DNA of 40,209 nt from an uncultured Spirochaetaceae bacterium. GTDB lineage: Bacteria; Spirochaetota; Spirochaetia; Sphaerochaetales; Sphaerochaetaceae. Position numbers and translations under genes: made by a program. The stretch covers positions 1-40,209 of the forward strand of contig CALXKY010000003.1 of assembly GCA_944389055.1 (NCBI GenBank), written 5' to 3'. Positions 22,711 through 30,907 of this stretch are shown piece after piece (position 1 is the first letter of the stretch; each line of letters begins with the position of its first letter). The notes under the pieces were generated by a model. The model was not told the DNA's origin, did not search any database, and worked only from the letters and a program-made list of their open reading frames with translations.

Positions 22711-25632
22711 TCATTCCTTCCTTTCCCTGATGACGGCCCTGCAATCGAGGCCGCTGGCCTTCACGATCAGCGGTTTCTCCGTACGTACATGCAGGAAATG
22801 CTCCGTTTCGTTCACATGCTCCAGAGCGGCTATGCCGTCATAGCGGAATACTCCGTCATTATACATCGGATTGATCGTAAGGTAGATGCATCCGAGCGAT
22901 GTCATGTTCTGGAAGAAATGCGTGCCCTGGCTCGGCTCTACCTGCAGTTCCTTCAGGCCCGTTTCCACGATCACATGGGCCTTGGATATCTGGGACCATG
23001 TGCATGGGATGCCGAGCCATCTGTCCGATGATCCGAGTCGGCCTGCAGCGATGAGGACGTATGGTCCCTCCGCCGCCTTGTTGAGGATCTCAAGCTCGCG
23101 TGCCATTCCGACCATGCCGCTGCGGTCGAATGCCTCTGGTTTTATCGTTATGATCTCCCGGATATCCTCGGCGATTCCGTTGCCCATGACCTTCTGGGCA
23201 TAGACAAGGGCATTCTCCCTGTCGTTCTCCGTCACAGGGATATCCGTGTATCCGCTCGTCCCTGAGATGGGCCTTATCTGCAGTATGGAGAAATCCGGGC
23301 GGTCCTCATGCTCGGTGTTCACGGCGAACTCGATCTCCACCGGCTCTGCCATTGCGTTCGTCCCCAGCGTCAGCATATCGCTGATGATCGGTGCAAGCGG
23401 CAGCGTCTCGTATTTGAGGATGCCGTTGAATGTCAGCATCCTGATACCCTCTGCCCTGATGGATTCGGAAAGCATTCCAGTATACGGATCAAGAACGGAT
23501 GCGATGCCACGGAAAGCCTTCGGGAATCTCTTCGCTTCTTCTTCAACGGGACGCACTACGAGGTTGTCCTGGTTCTTCTCCGGGTCGAACGGGCTGGAGA
23601 GCGAGAGCGCGTAGAAGCGGTCCTGCACCGAGGCCTCACCGGTGAGCGAGCCCGATGGCATCCTCGGTTTTGCAGGGCAGAACCTGAAAGCCGTTCCATC
23701 ATCGACGATCATCTTGCCGAGCCCGAATGAGAGCATTCCGACGCCATCCTCGGATTTCTGCCCGGGAATGGGGTAGTAGTTCAGCGATCTTGCAACTCCC
23801 GATACGTTGGGATACCAGTATCCGCCATGCTCTGAGCCGGTGACCTGCTGGATGATGACGGCCATCTTCTCCTCGTCAGCGTTATGCAGCGTGCTCCTGA
23901 GGTACTCGCGTGCTGTGCTGAAGTACGTTGAGGCCCATACGGTCTTTATGGATCGTGACAGCTCCTCAAGCCGTTCCCCGTCGCTTCCCCTGTTGGAGAT
24001 CATCGTTGTCTGGTAGACGCCGGCGAAAGGCTGGAAGTGCGAATCCTCGAGGAGCGAGGACGATCTGATCGACAGCGGCTTGATGATGATCCTCAGGATC
24101 GCTTTCAGGTCTTCTGTCAGGCGTCCCGGCATCCTGCCGGCGAGGAATGTGCGGAGTATCTCCCCGTCCTCCATTTCCTGGAAGTCCCGGAAGCTGAAGC
24201 CGTTGAGGGCCATGAATTCATCGAAGAGCTCAGTCGTGATGACGACCGTTCTCGGTATCGATAGATAGACGGATGGGTATCTCGCCTGGATGCCGTTGGC
24301 TTTCATCTCCATGGCGATGAAGGCAAGTCCGCGGCCCTTGCCTCCGAGCGAGCCTTTGCCGATCCTTGCGAAAAGCACTGTCTCATCGTATGAGGAAGCG
24401 GAGAATTCCGCGATCGTTCCCCTCGTGCGCTCGCTGCGGTAATCCCTGATCGTTGTATAGAGAAGATCCCTTACTTCCCTGTCGCCCATGCCGGTGTCGA
24501 GATTGATGTCCTTTATCACGTGGGCAAGCTGGTAGAGCGACTGCGCTCTCAGCCAGCGCGAGAAATCATTGCGCTTCGAGTGGTAGCGGAATGAAGGAAG
24601 AGGCAGGTCCTTCAGAGTTTCCTGTACCTCCTTCATCGTGTTCGCCCTCGCGATCTCCTTTCCCGTATCGGGGTCGATGAAGATGAACGGGCCGAAGTTG
24701 TAGTACTTCAGGAAGTGCTTCTCCAGATCCTGCATGATCGTAGGGGAGAGCTTCCAGAGGAAATCCGCGCCGAGCGCTACTGCCGTTTCCCTGTGCCTCT
24801 CCTCGGTGCTCTGGATGAGGATGGGAACTTCGGGGTTGTCGTGGCGTATCTCTTCCGCAAGCCTGATGCCCGATCCTTCCGTTCCCTGTTCTGAGGGGAA
24901 GTTTATGTCGGTGATGACGCCGAGTATGTTCGCCCTGTACTGGGCGTATATCTCCCACGCTTCATGGTAGCTGCGCGCGAGGAGGATCTTCGGGCGTCCG
25001 CGCATCCTGAGTGTCTTGCCCCATTCGTTGAGCGCTTCGAGGATCGAAAGCCTGTTCTGGCGGATGAGGCACATGTACATCTCGGGCAGGTACGCGGATA
25101 TGAATCTCACGGAATCCTCTACGAGGACAATGACCTGGACGTCCGCTTCCGTCGTGTCATGCCTGACATTCATGCTGTCCTCTATGAGCTTGACCATCGC
25201 AAGGAAGAGCGAGACATTGCCCTGCCAGTAGAAGAGGTAATCGATGTACGGGCAGTTCTCCCCCTTGAGCTCCTTCACCTTCCTGTGGTCGGGGGAGGGG
25301 GAGAGCGCGATCACGGGCATCCCCGGAGCCTTCTCCTTTATGTTCTTCGCCAGTCCCTCGACGCGGTCCGTTCCCAGGTCCAGCATGGATATGACGAGGT
25401 CGAAATGCTGGGAATCGATCATCGATAGAGCCATCTCCTCATTGGAGGCATGTGAGATCTTGGGCGGATTCGAGAGCCCGAGCGCTGTGTATTCCTTGTA
25501 GAGTTCCTCCTCAACCCTGCCATCCTCCTCAAGCATGAACCTGTCATAGTCCGAGCATATGAGGAGCACGCTGTACACATGGCGCAGCATCAGATTCGCG
25601 AAAGGCAGCCATGTGGAGTCGAGGAGATACAT
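22711..25632 (-). CDS. Two-receiver protein with PEP-synthase-like ATP-grasp domain
   Basis: This is a 973-residue cytoplasmic protein. Residues 17-150 form a degenerate receiver-like domain. Residues 165-310 form a complete receiver: acidic VED (171-173), phospho-acceptor Asp242 in ITDINFP, Ser275/Thr276 and the switch Lys294. After a linker (FGPFIFIDPDTGKEIA), residues 425-800 resemble the PEP synthase/PPDK nucleotide-binding domain: GSLGGKGRGLAF (427-438), RSSSLLEDSHFQPFAGVYQT (523-542), VIIQQVTGSEHGGYW and SILQIRPISG. The swivelling phospho-histidine domain and the PEP-binding barrel of true PEP synthase are absent. The last part has GRLGSSDRWLGIP and EPSQGTHFFQN, typical of this unnamed family. 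A regulatory, phosphorylation-controlled phosphotransferase or ATP sensor is more likely than a metabolic PEP synthase (inference). It overlaps the upstream 65-residue gene by one base. Confidence 0.8.
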   Translation of the reverse strand: MYLLDSTWLPFANLMLRHVYSVLLICSDYDRFMLEEDGRVEEELYKEYTALGLSNPPKISHASNEEMALSMIDSQHFDLVISMLDLGTDRVEGLAKNIKEKAPGMPVIALSPSPDHRKVKELKGENCPYIDYLFYWQGNVSLFLAMVKLIEDSMNVRHDTTEADVQVIVLVEDSVRFISAYLPEMYMCLIRQNRLSILEALNEWGKTLRMRGRPKILLARSYHEAWEIYAQYRANILGVITDINFPSEQGTEGSGIRLAEEIRHDNPEVPILIQSTEERHRETAVALGADFLWKLSPTIMQDLEKHFLKYYNFGPFIFIDPDTGKEIARANTMKEVQETLKDLPLPSFRYHSKRNDFSRWLRAQSLYQLAHVIKDINLDTGMGDREVRDLLYTTIRDYRSERTRGTIAEFSASSYDETVLFARIGKGSLGGKGRGLAFIAMEMKANGIQARYPSVYLSIPRTVVITTELFDEFMALNGFSFRDFQEMEDGEILRTFLAGRMPGRLTEDLKAILRIIIKPLSIRSSSLLEDSHFQPFAGVYQTTMISNRGSDGERLEELSRSIKTVWASTYFSTAREYLRSTLHNADEEKMAVIIQQVTGSEHGGYWYPNVSGVARSLNYYPIPGQKSEDGVGMLSFGLGKMIVDDGTAFRFCPAKPRMPSGSLTGEASVQDRFYALSLSSPFDPEKNQDNLVVRPVEEEAKRFPKAFRGIASVLDPYTGMLSESIRAEGIRMLTFNGILKYETLPLAPIISDMLTLGTNAMAEPVEIEFAVNTEHEDRPDFSILQIRPISGTSGYTDIPVTENDRENALVYAQKVMGNGIAEDIREIITIKPEAFDRSGMVGMARELEILNKAAEGPYVLIAAGRLGSSDRWLGIPCTWSQISKAHVIVETGLKELQVEPSQGTHFFQNMTSLGCIYLTINPMYNDGVFRYDGIAALEHVNETEHFLHVRTEKPLIVKASGLDCRAVIRERKE

Positions 25633-25829
25633 CAGCTGTCCTTCCGCCCGCCGAGGCGGCGCACGAAGCCATAGATTGCCGGGATCAGCGTGGCCAGCAT
25701 CAGGAAGCCAAGCACTTTCAGGTATGTGTCAGATACCGGCTTCGCGAGTATTGAGATGAGCATCACCGCTGCTTCTGCCCCGAGAAGCAACAGCGACACG
25801 GTATAGATAATCCTGTCTCTCTGGTTCAT
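25632..25829 (-). CDS. Small membrane protein, 65 residues, unknown function
   Basis: This is a short protein starting MNQRDRIIYTV with two hydrophobic segments (about 8-28 and 35-55) and a basic tail VRRLGGRKDS, so probably two membrane helices with cytoplasmic ends. ATG 25829 is chosen because a -10 element lies 6 bases upstream; the open frame upstream (to 25925) would cross that promoter. The stop overlaps the ATG of the receiver/PEP-synthase-like gene by one base (TGATG), so it is the first gene of a coupled three-gene operon and may be a membrane partner of the signalling protein. No family recognised. Confidence 0.65.
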   Translation of the reverse strand: MNQRDRIIYTVSLLLLGAEAAVMLISILAKPVSDTYLKVLGFLMLATLIPAIYGFVRRLGGRKDS

Positions 25830-25835
25830 ATGCCG

Positions 25836-25844
25836 AGTATAGCA
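25836..25844 (-). promoter_or_regulatory. Extended -10 promoter of the 65-residue gene operon, leaderless type
   Basis: On the minus strand TGC-TATACT ends 6 bases before the ATG at 25829, so the predicted first transcribed base is the A of the start codon. No clear -35 is seen. Confidence 0.55.
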
Positions 25845-25903
25845 CAACTGTGCATCACGTTTCCGATTCTGATTATGCAGAAAATTGCAAAAAACACGCA
25901 TAA

Positions 25904-25947
25904 TAATGCATTGAAGCATTAACATAAGATCCCTCAGTGTGTATCAT
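25904..25947 (+). promoter_or_regulatory. livJ promoter with operator-like palindrome
   Basis: TTAACA (25919-25924) and TATCAT (25942-25947) are exactly 17 bp apart, giving a start near 25954 and a 67-base leader with a strong AAGGAGGG before livJ. The perfect inverted repeat TAATGC-N6-GCATTA (25904-25921) overlaps the upstream edge of the -35 and is a plausible regulator site. Confidence 0.6.
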
Positions 25948-26020
25948 GTACGCAATCCGGGATATTTTCCGGAGGCAATATCACTCCGGGCAATGAATTA
26001 CCCAGAAAAAGGAGGGAAAA

Positions 26021-27193
26021 ATGAAAAAAGTGCTTCTCCTCGCATTGACTGTCCTTGTCTCTGCATCGATGCTCTTCGCCGGTGGTTCCGGTGAGGAGGA
26101 TTCCACGGTCGTTAAGATCGGCGTATTCGAGCCGGCATCCGGTGACAACGGCGCTGGCGGCAAGCAGGAAACGCTCGGCATCCAGTACGCGAACTACGTC
26201 ACGCCGACCGTGAACATCGGCGGAACTGATTACACCGTAGAACTCGTGATCGCAGACAATGAGAGCTCGAACGACAGAGCCGCTACAGCAGCCGCAACGC
26301 TCGTCAATGCCGGCGTGTCCGTCGTTCTCGGTTCCTATGGCTCCGGAGTCTCCATCGCTGGAAGCGATACATTCCGCGTAGGCGGTGTTCCTGCCATCGG
26401 CGTCACATGCACCAACCCGCAGGTCACCGAAGGCAATACGCACTATTTCCGTATCTGCTATCTTGATCCGTTCCAGGGCACGGTCCTTGCGAACTATGCC
26501 TACGACACGCTCGGAGCCAGGAAGGTATACTGCCTTGCAAAGCTCGGCGATGATTACTCAGGCGGCCTCGTGAACTACTTCGTGGAGCGCTTCACATCGC
26601 TCGGCGGAGAGGTCGTTTCAGAGACGTTCCCCGAGGGAAACAGCGACTTCACATCATATATCGCGAACGCAAAGAACAGCGGCTGCGAGGTTTTCTTCTC
26701 CCCTGTCTCAACGGAAGCTGCCCAGCTCATCATCAACCAGGCTGACAGCCAGGGTCTCGGAATGCCGATACTTGCCGGCGATACCTGGGATTCCAACGTC
26801 ATCCTCCAGGCTGCAAAGGGCAAGGATGCGGATATCACGGTGACGACATTCTATCCTGAGGGTGCTGATCCTGAGTTCGATGCAGCCTTCAAGGCGTGGG
26901 TCAACGCGGATTCCACCAGGCTTGCCAACAACGGCGGCGATGATACGATCTCCGCAGTCACCGCAATGGGTTATGATGCCTACAACTTCGCGCTCCAGGC
27001 GCTCCAGAACGCCGGATCGAAGGATCCTGCAGATGTCATGGAAGCTCTCTGGGGTACGGAGATCGATGGCGTTACAGGCCATATCGCTCTCGATGATGTC
27101 AATGGCGATGCAATCCGCAACACCGTATATGTAAAGCATGCGAATACGGAAACAGGCGGATGGGATGCTCTTCCCGCTGTCGTCGTTGACTGA
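26021..27193 (+). CDS. Branched-chain amino acid ABC transporter, binding protein (LivJ-like)
   Basis: This is a 390-residue periplasmic binding protein with signal peptide MKKVLLLALTVLVSASMLFA and a mature start at GGSGEEDSTVVKIGVFEP. The periplasmic binding fold type I is recognisable from IGVFEPASGDNGAGGKQETLG, a segment around LVIADNESSNDRAATAAATL, VSVVLGSYGSGVSIAG, FRICYLDPFQG and AVTAMGYDAYNFALQAL. Ligands in this class are Leu/Ile/Val or other short amino acids or amides; the specificity is not evident. No lipobox Cys. It is the first gene of a complete Liv operon, separated from the permease genes by a stem-loop, which usually gives more binding protein than membrane parts. Confidence 0.92.
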   Translation: MKKVLLLALTVLVSASMLFAGGSGEEDSTVVKIGVFEPASGDNGAGGKQETLGIQYANYVTPTVNIGGTDYTVELVIADNESSNDRAATAAATLVNAGVSVVLGSYGSGVSIAGSDTFRVGGVPAIGVTCTNPQVTEGNTHYFRICYLDPFQGTVLANYAYDTLGARKVYCLAKLGDDYSGGLVNYFVERFTSLGGEVVSETFPEGNSDFTSYIANAKNSGCEVFFSPVSTEAAQLIINQADSQGLGMPILAGDTWDSNVILQAAKGKDADITVTTFYPEGADPEFDAAFKAWVNADSTRLANNGGDDTISAVTAMGYDAYNFALQALQNAGSKDPADVMEALWGTEIDGVTGHIALDDVNGDAIRNTVYVKHANTETGGWDALPAVVVD

Positions 27194-27211
27194 CACCTGT
27201 CCCATGCTTCA

Positions 27212-27233
27212 GCGGCAGGGAAAACCCTGCCGC
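27212..27233 (+). terminator. Intra-operon stem-loop between livJ and livH
   Basis: GCGGCAGGG pairs perfectly with CCCTGCCGC around an AAAA loop. There is no long T-run after it, so it probably acts as a partial terminator or 3'-end stabiliser that keeps livJ mRNA more abundant than livHMGF. Confidence 0.7.
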
Positions 27234-27253
27234 ATGTCTTTCCAGGAGGAACA

Positions 27254-28168
27254 ATGGCTGGATTCTTCCATCAGAATCTCTCATATTTCCTGTCCGGCAT
27301 ATCAGTCGGAGGCCAGTATGCCCTGATAGCCATCGGCTATACGATGGTCTATGGCATCCTGAGGCTGATCAACTTCGCGCATGGCGATGTGTTCATGTGC
27401 GCCGGGCTCGTCATGGTATATCTTTCCGCCTCCCTGCCTTTTGCAGTATCCGTGCCGCTCGTGCTGGTTTTCACCGTCGCGCTCGGCTTCCTTATAGAGA
27501 GGGTCGCGTACAAGCCTCTGAGAAGCGCTCCGAGGATGTCCGTCATGATCAGCGCGATAGGCGTCTCGTATCTTCTGCAGAATGCGGCGCTATACTTCAC
27601 GGGAGGGCTTGCCAAGGTCTATCCAGAGATTCCGTTCCTCTCGCGCTCCGTCGTGATCTGGGATGCTTCCACCAGGGTTGTAACCCTCGTGACGCCCTTT
27701 CTGACAGTGATCCTCGTCGTGCTCCTGACGCTGCTGATAAAGCATACGAAGATCGGTATGGCCATGAGGGCTGTATCGCGTGACTTCGAGACAAGCCAGC
27801 TCATGGGCATAAAGATCAACCGCGTCATCTCGATCACATTCATGATCGGATCGTTCCTTGCTGCAGTTGCATCGCTCCTGTATTTCACGAACTATGCGTC
27901 CGTCACCCCGACAAGCGGCTCGATGCCGGGTCTCAAGGCATTCGTCGCAGCGGTCTTCGGAGGCATCGGATCGATACCTGGCGCGGTTATAGGGGCATTC
28001 ATCATCGGAATATGCGAGAACATCATCAAGGGCGGTGCCACGATCTTCGGCATTCCCGGCTCAGGATGGACCACGTTCTCCGATGCATTCACATTCGCGT
28101 TCCTCATCGTCATCCTCGTCGTGAAGCCCACGGGCCTCTTCGGCGAGAAGGCTGTGGACAAGGTCTGA
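27254..28168 (+). CDS. livH: Branched-chain amino acid ABC permease (LivH-like)
   Basis: This is a 304-residue polytopic membrane protein with the LivH opening GISVGGQYALIAIGYTMVYGILRLINFAHGD, the most conserved region of the family. Further signatures are YKPLRSAPRMSVMISAIGVSYLLQN, IGMAMRAVSRDFETSQLMGI (the ATPase-contact loop) and PGLKAFVAAVFGGIGSIPGAV near the C-terminus. It forms the channel with LivM. An AGGAGG ribosome binding site precedes the ATG. It lies 9 bases before livM. Confidence 0.94.
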   Translation: MAGFFHQNLSYFLSGISVGGQYALIAIGYTMVYGILRLINFAHGDVFMCAGLVMVYLSASLPFAVSVPLVLVFTVALGFLIERVAYKPLRSAPRMSVMISAIGVSYLLQNAALYFTGGLAKVYPEIPFLSRSVVIWDASTRVVTLVTPFLTVILVVLLTLLIKHTKIGMAMRAVSRDFETSQLMGIKINRVISITFMIGSFLAAVASLLYFTNYASVTPTSGSMPGLKAFVAAVFGGIGSIPGAVIGAFIIGICENIIKGGATIFGIPGSGWTTFSDAFTFAFLIVILVVKPTGLFGEKAVDKV

Positions 28169-28177
28169 GGAGGGAGC

Positions 28178-29290
28178 ATGGACAGGGAAAAACGCAATCA
28201 TCTGATCCGTATAGCCGCCGCGATAGCCGTGGTATATGGTGTCATCCTAATCCTCGAGTTCACGCTGCGTCCGACGAGCATCCTCTTCACGGTGCTCCGC
28301 AAGGGCGCGATCTATTCGCTGGTGGCTGTATCGATGAACCTCCTCAATGGATTCACCGGGCTCTTCTCCCTTGGGCAGGCAGGTTTCATGCTCATAGGTG
28401 CATATACCTATGCGATCCTGACGATGCCTGTTTCCGTGAAGCAGTCGGAGAGGGTGTACAAATACTACGAATGCATCGTCGGCTTCGATACGGGCTCCCT
28501 CATCGGGCTCATCGCCGCAGGACTTATGGCTGCCTTCTTCGCATTCCTCATAGGGCTGCCGGTTCTGCGCCTCAAGTCCGATTACCTTGCCATCGCGACG
28601 CTCGGCTTTGCTGAGATCGTGCGCGCCATCTTCCAGTGGGATGTGCTCGGACCGCTCACTAACGGAGCGAACCTGCTGAGGGAATACAAGGATCTGACAA
28701 GGATCTATCTGCCATTCACGGATATACCGTTCCCGCCGACGCTGTTCGTATTCATCGTTGCCGGGGTCTGCATCCTGCTTATAGTGCTGCTCATCAACTC
28801 ATCATACGGGCGGGCCTTCAAGGCCATCAGGGATGATGAGACCGCGGCGGAGGCTATGGGCATAAACCTCTTCAGGCACAAGGAGCTCTCTTTCGTGATC
28901 TCCTCGTTCTTCGCGGGTATCTCAGGCGCGCTTCTGGCGATGTTCCAGTACACGGTGCAGGCACAGCAGTTCAAGACGATGATGACCTATGAGATCCTTC
29001 TCATCGTCGTCATCGGAGGCATCGGATCGATCTCCGGTTCGTGCATCGCATCCTTTCTGTATATCGCGCTCTCGGAGTGGTGGCTCCGCGGCCTCGACAT
29101 GGGAGAGTTCCTTGGCATAGCGGCCCCCGATCTCTTCCGCTCAGGCTTCCGCCGCCTTGTCTTCTCCGTGATCATCATGGTGATCGTGCTCTTCTTCTCG
29201 AAGGGCCTCATGGGCGACAAGGAGCTCTCGTATGAGCATCTGAAGCAGAAGCTCTCATCTCTCAGGAAGAAAAGGAGGGCGTCGGCATGA
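28178..29290 (+). CDS. livM: Branched-chain amino acid ABC permease (LivM-like)
   Basis: This is a 370-residue membrane subunit with the conserved KGAIYSLVAVSMNLLNGFTG, LFSLGQAGFMLIGAYTYA, LPVLRLKSDYLAIATLGFAEI and the cytoplasmic contact loop YGRAFKAIRDDETAAEAMGI, followed by GGIGSISGSCIASF. It has an inserted stretch (about residues 85-105, VSVKQSERVYKYYECIVGF) compared with shorter LivM proteins. GGAGGGAGC precedes the ATG; the stop overlaps the livG start (ATGA). Confidence 0.94.
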   Translation: MDREKRNHLIRIAAAIAVVYGVILILEFTLRPTSILFTVLRKGAIYSLVAVSMNLLNGFTGLFSLGQAGFMLIGAYTYAILTMPVSVKQSERVYKYYECIVGFDTGSLIGLIAAGLMAAFFAFLIGLPVLRLKSDYLAIATLGFAEIVRAIFQWDVLGPLTNGANLLREYKDLTRIYLPFTDIPFPPTLFVFIVAGVCILLIVLLINSSYGRAFKAIRDDETAAEAMGINLFRHKELSFVISSFFAGISGALLAMFQYTVQAQQFKTMMTYEILLIVVIGGIGSISGSCIASFLYIALSEWWLRGLDMGEFLGIAAPDLFRSGFRRLVFSVIIMVIVLFFSKGLMGDKELSYEHLKQKLSSLRKKRRASA

Positions 29291-30132
29291 AGGAGCTTCT
29301 GAGACTCGAGAATGTGACAATGCAGTTCGGCGGTGTCGTTGCCGTGAACAATCTCTCCATGACAGTGGGAGAGGGGGAGATCGTGGCTCTCATAGGTCCG
29401 AACGGGGCAGGGAAGACCACGGCTTTCAACTGCATCACCGGCGTCTATGAGCCGACTAACGGGAAGATCATCTACGACGGGAACACGATCATCGTCAACC
29501 ATCCATCAGGGAAGATGAAGCGTGCGTACGCCGGCTATGAAGCCGACATGTATCTTTCGGAGAAGACGCTCAATCCGACACCTGACAGGATCACGGAGCT
29601 TGGCATCGCGAGGACCTTCCAGAACATCAGGCTCTTCAGGAGCATGACAGTCTTCCAGAACGTCCTCACCGCCATGCACCTCAGGGCGAAGGAGAATGTC
29701 TTCTCAGCCGTGCTCCGCATCAGCTGGAAAGAAGAACGGCAGATGGAGGCGGAGACGGAGAAGCTTCTCAGGGAGCAGGGGCTCTGGGAGCTCAGGGATG
29801 AGAATGCCACGAGTCTTCCTTACGGGCTCCAGCGGCGTCTTGAAATCGCGAGGGCGCTTGCGACAAGGCCCCATCTGCTTCTCCTCGATGAGCCTGCTGC
29901 CGGCATGAACCCGCAGGAGACGCAGGAGCTTGCGGCTTTCATCAGGGAGATCAAGGAGCGCTATGATCTGACTGTGCTCATGATCGAGCACCACATGGAT
30001 CTTGTCATGACCATCTCCGACAGGATCTATGTCCTCGATTTCGGCTCGCTTATCGCACAAGGGCATCCGGAGGAGATCCAGAGCAATCAGCGTGTCATCG
30101 ATGCGTATCTGGGGGTAGCGGAAGATGTTTGA
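29287..30132 (+). CDS. livG: Branched-chain amino acid ABC ATPase (LivG-like)
   Basis: This is a 281-residue ATPase with Walker A GPNGAGKTT (37-45), Q-loop RTFQNIRLF, signature LPYGLQRRLEIARALA, Walker B LLLDEPAAGMNP and the LivG-specific tail ending IDAYLGVAEDV. It is longer than E. coli LivG (255) because of an insert after the A-loop region (NTIIVNHPSGKMKRAYAGYE, about 72-91). The start overlaps the livM stop, and the end overlaps livF by 8 bases. Confidence 0.94.
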   Translation: MKELLRLENVTMQFGGVVAVNNLSMTVGEGEIVALIGPNGAGKTTAFNCITGVYEPTNGKIIYDGNTIIVNHPSGKMKRAYAGYEADMYLSEKTLNPTPDRITELGIARTFQNIRLFRSMTVFQNVLTAMHLRAKENVFSAVLRISWKEERQMEAETEKLLREQGLWELRDENATSLPYGLQRRLEIARALATRPHLLLLDEPAAGMNPQETQELAAFIREIKERYDLTVLMIEHHMDLVMTISDRIYVLDFGSLIAQGHPEEIQSNQRVIDAYLGVAEDV

Positions 30133-30823
30133 GATAAAGGGACTTTCAGTCAACTACGGCGGCATCGAAGCTGTCAGGGATATATCGTTCTCCGTTGAGG
30201 AGGGAAGCATCGTCACGCTCATCGGCGCCAATGGCGCGGGGAAGTCGACGACGCTACGTACCATCGCGGGGCTTGTGAAGCCGAGGAGCGGGAAAATCAC
30301 ATTCATGGGCGAGGATATAACGGGAAAGGATCCGGCATTCATCGTCGGAAAGGGCATCACGCTCGTTCCGGAAGGCCGCAGGATCTTCCCCGATCTTACC
30401 GTATATGAGAATCTCAGGATCGGCGCATACCTCAGGAAGGACAGGATCGATGATGACATCGAATGGGTGTTCTCCCTCTTCCCGAGGCTCCGTGAGCGTT
30501 CATGGCAGTATGGAGGAACGCTCTCCGGCGGTGAGCAGCAGATGCTTGCGGTAGGCCGCGCGCTGATGTCGAGACCGAAGCTGATGATGATGGACGAGCC
30601 CTCTCTCGGGCTTGCTCCCCTCGTCGTCCGCGATATCTTCTCAATCATCCGCACCATACGCGACAAAGGCGTCACGATCCTCCTTGTGGAGCAGAACGCC
30701 AACATGGCGCTTCAGACCGCGGACATGGCATACGTCATGGAAACAGGCAGCATCACGCTCTCCGGCAAGGGCAGAGACCTCATTGCCGATGACAGCGTGA
30801 GGAAAGCCTATCTCGGCAAATAG
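30125..30823 (+). CDS. livF: Branched-chain amino acid ABC ATPase (LivF-like)
   Basis: This is a 232-residue ATPase with Walker A GANGAGKST (34-42), the LivF-type GITLVPEGRRIFPDLTVYENL, signature LSGGEQQMLAVGRALM, Walker B LMMMDEPSLGLAPLV and the C-terminal VRKAYLGK. It completes a full Liv importer of binding protein, two permeases and two ATPases. It is the last gene of the operon, followed by inverted repeats. Confidence 0.95.
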   Translation: MFEIKGLSVNYGGIEAVRDISFSVEEGSIVTLIGANGAGKSTTLRTIAGLVKPRSGKITFMGEDITGKDPAFIVGKGITLVPEGRRIFPDLTVYENLRIGAYLRKDRIDDDIEWVFSLFPRLRERSWQYGGTLSGGEQQMLAVGRALMSRPKLMMMDEPSLGLAPLVVRDIFSIIRTIRDKGVTILLVEQNANMALQTADMAYVMETGSITLSGKGRDLIADDSVRKAYLGK

Positions 30824-30849
30824 CGCAGCATAGCAGTGTCCTGTATTTC

Positions 30850-30881
30850 ATCAGGGTCATTCCGAAAGGGGTGGCCCTGAT
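30850..30881 (+). terminator. Hairpin at the end of the Liv operon
   Basis: ATCAGGG (30850-30856) pairs with CCCTGAT (30875-30881). A flanking outer repeat AGCGCAGC/GCTGCGCT (30822-30829 and 30889-30896) could form a longer cruciform-like structure. It lacks a strong T-tract, so it is only a probable terminator; it sits between convergent units. Confidence 0.45.
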
Positions 30882-30907
30882 TGCATCAGCTGCGCTGATA
30901 AGCCCTT

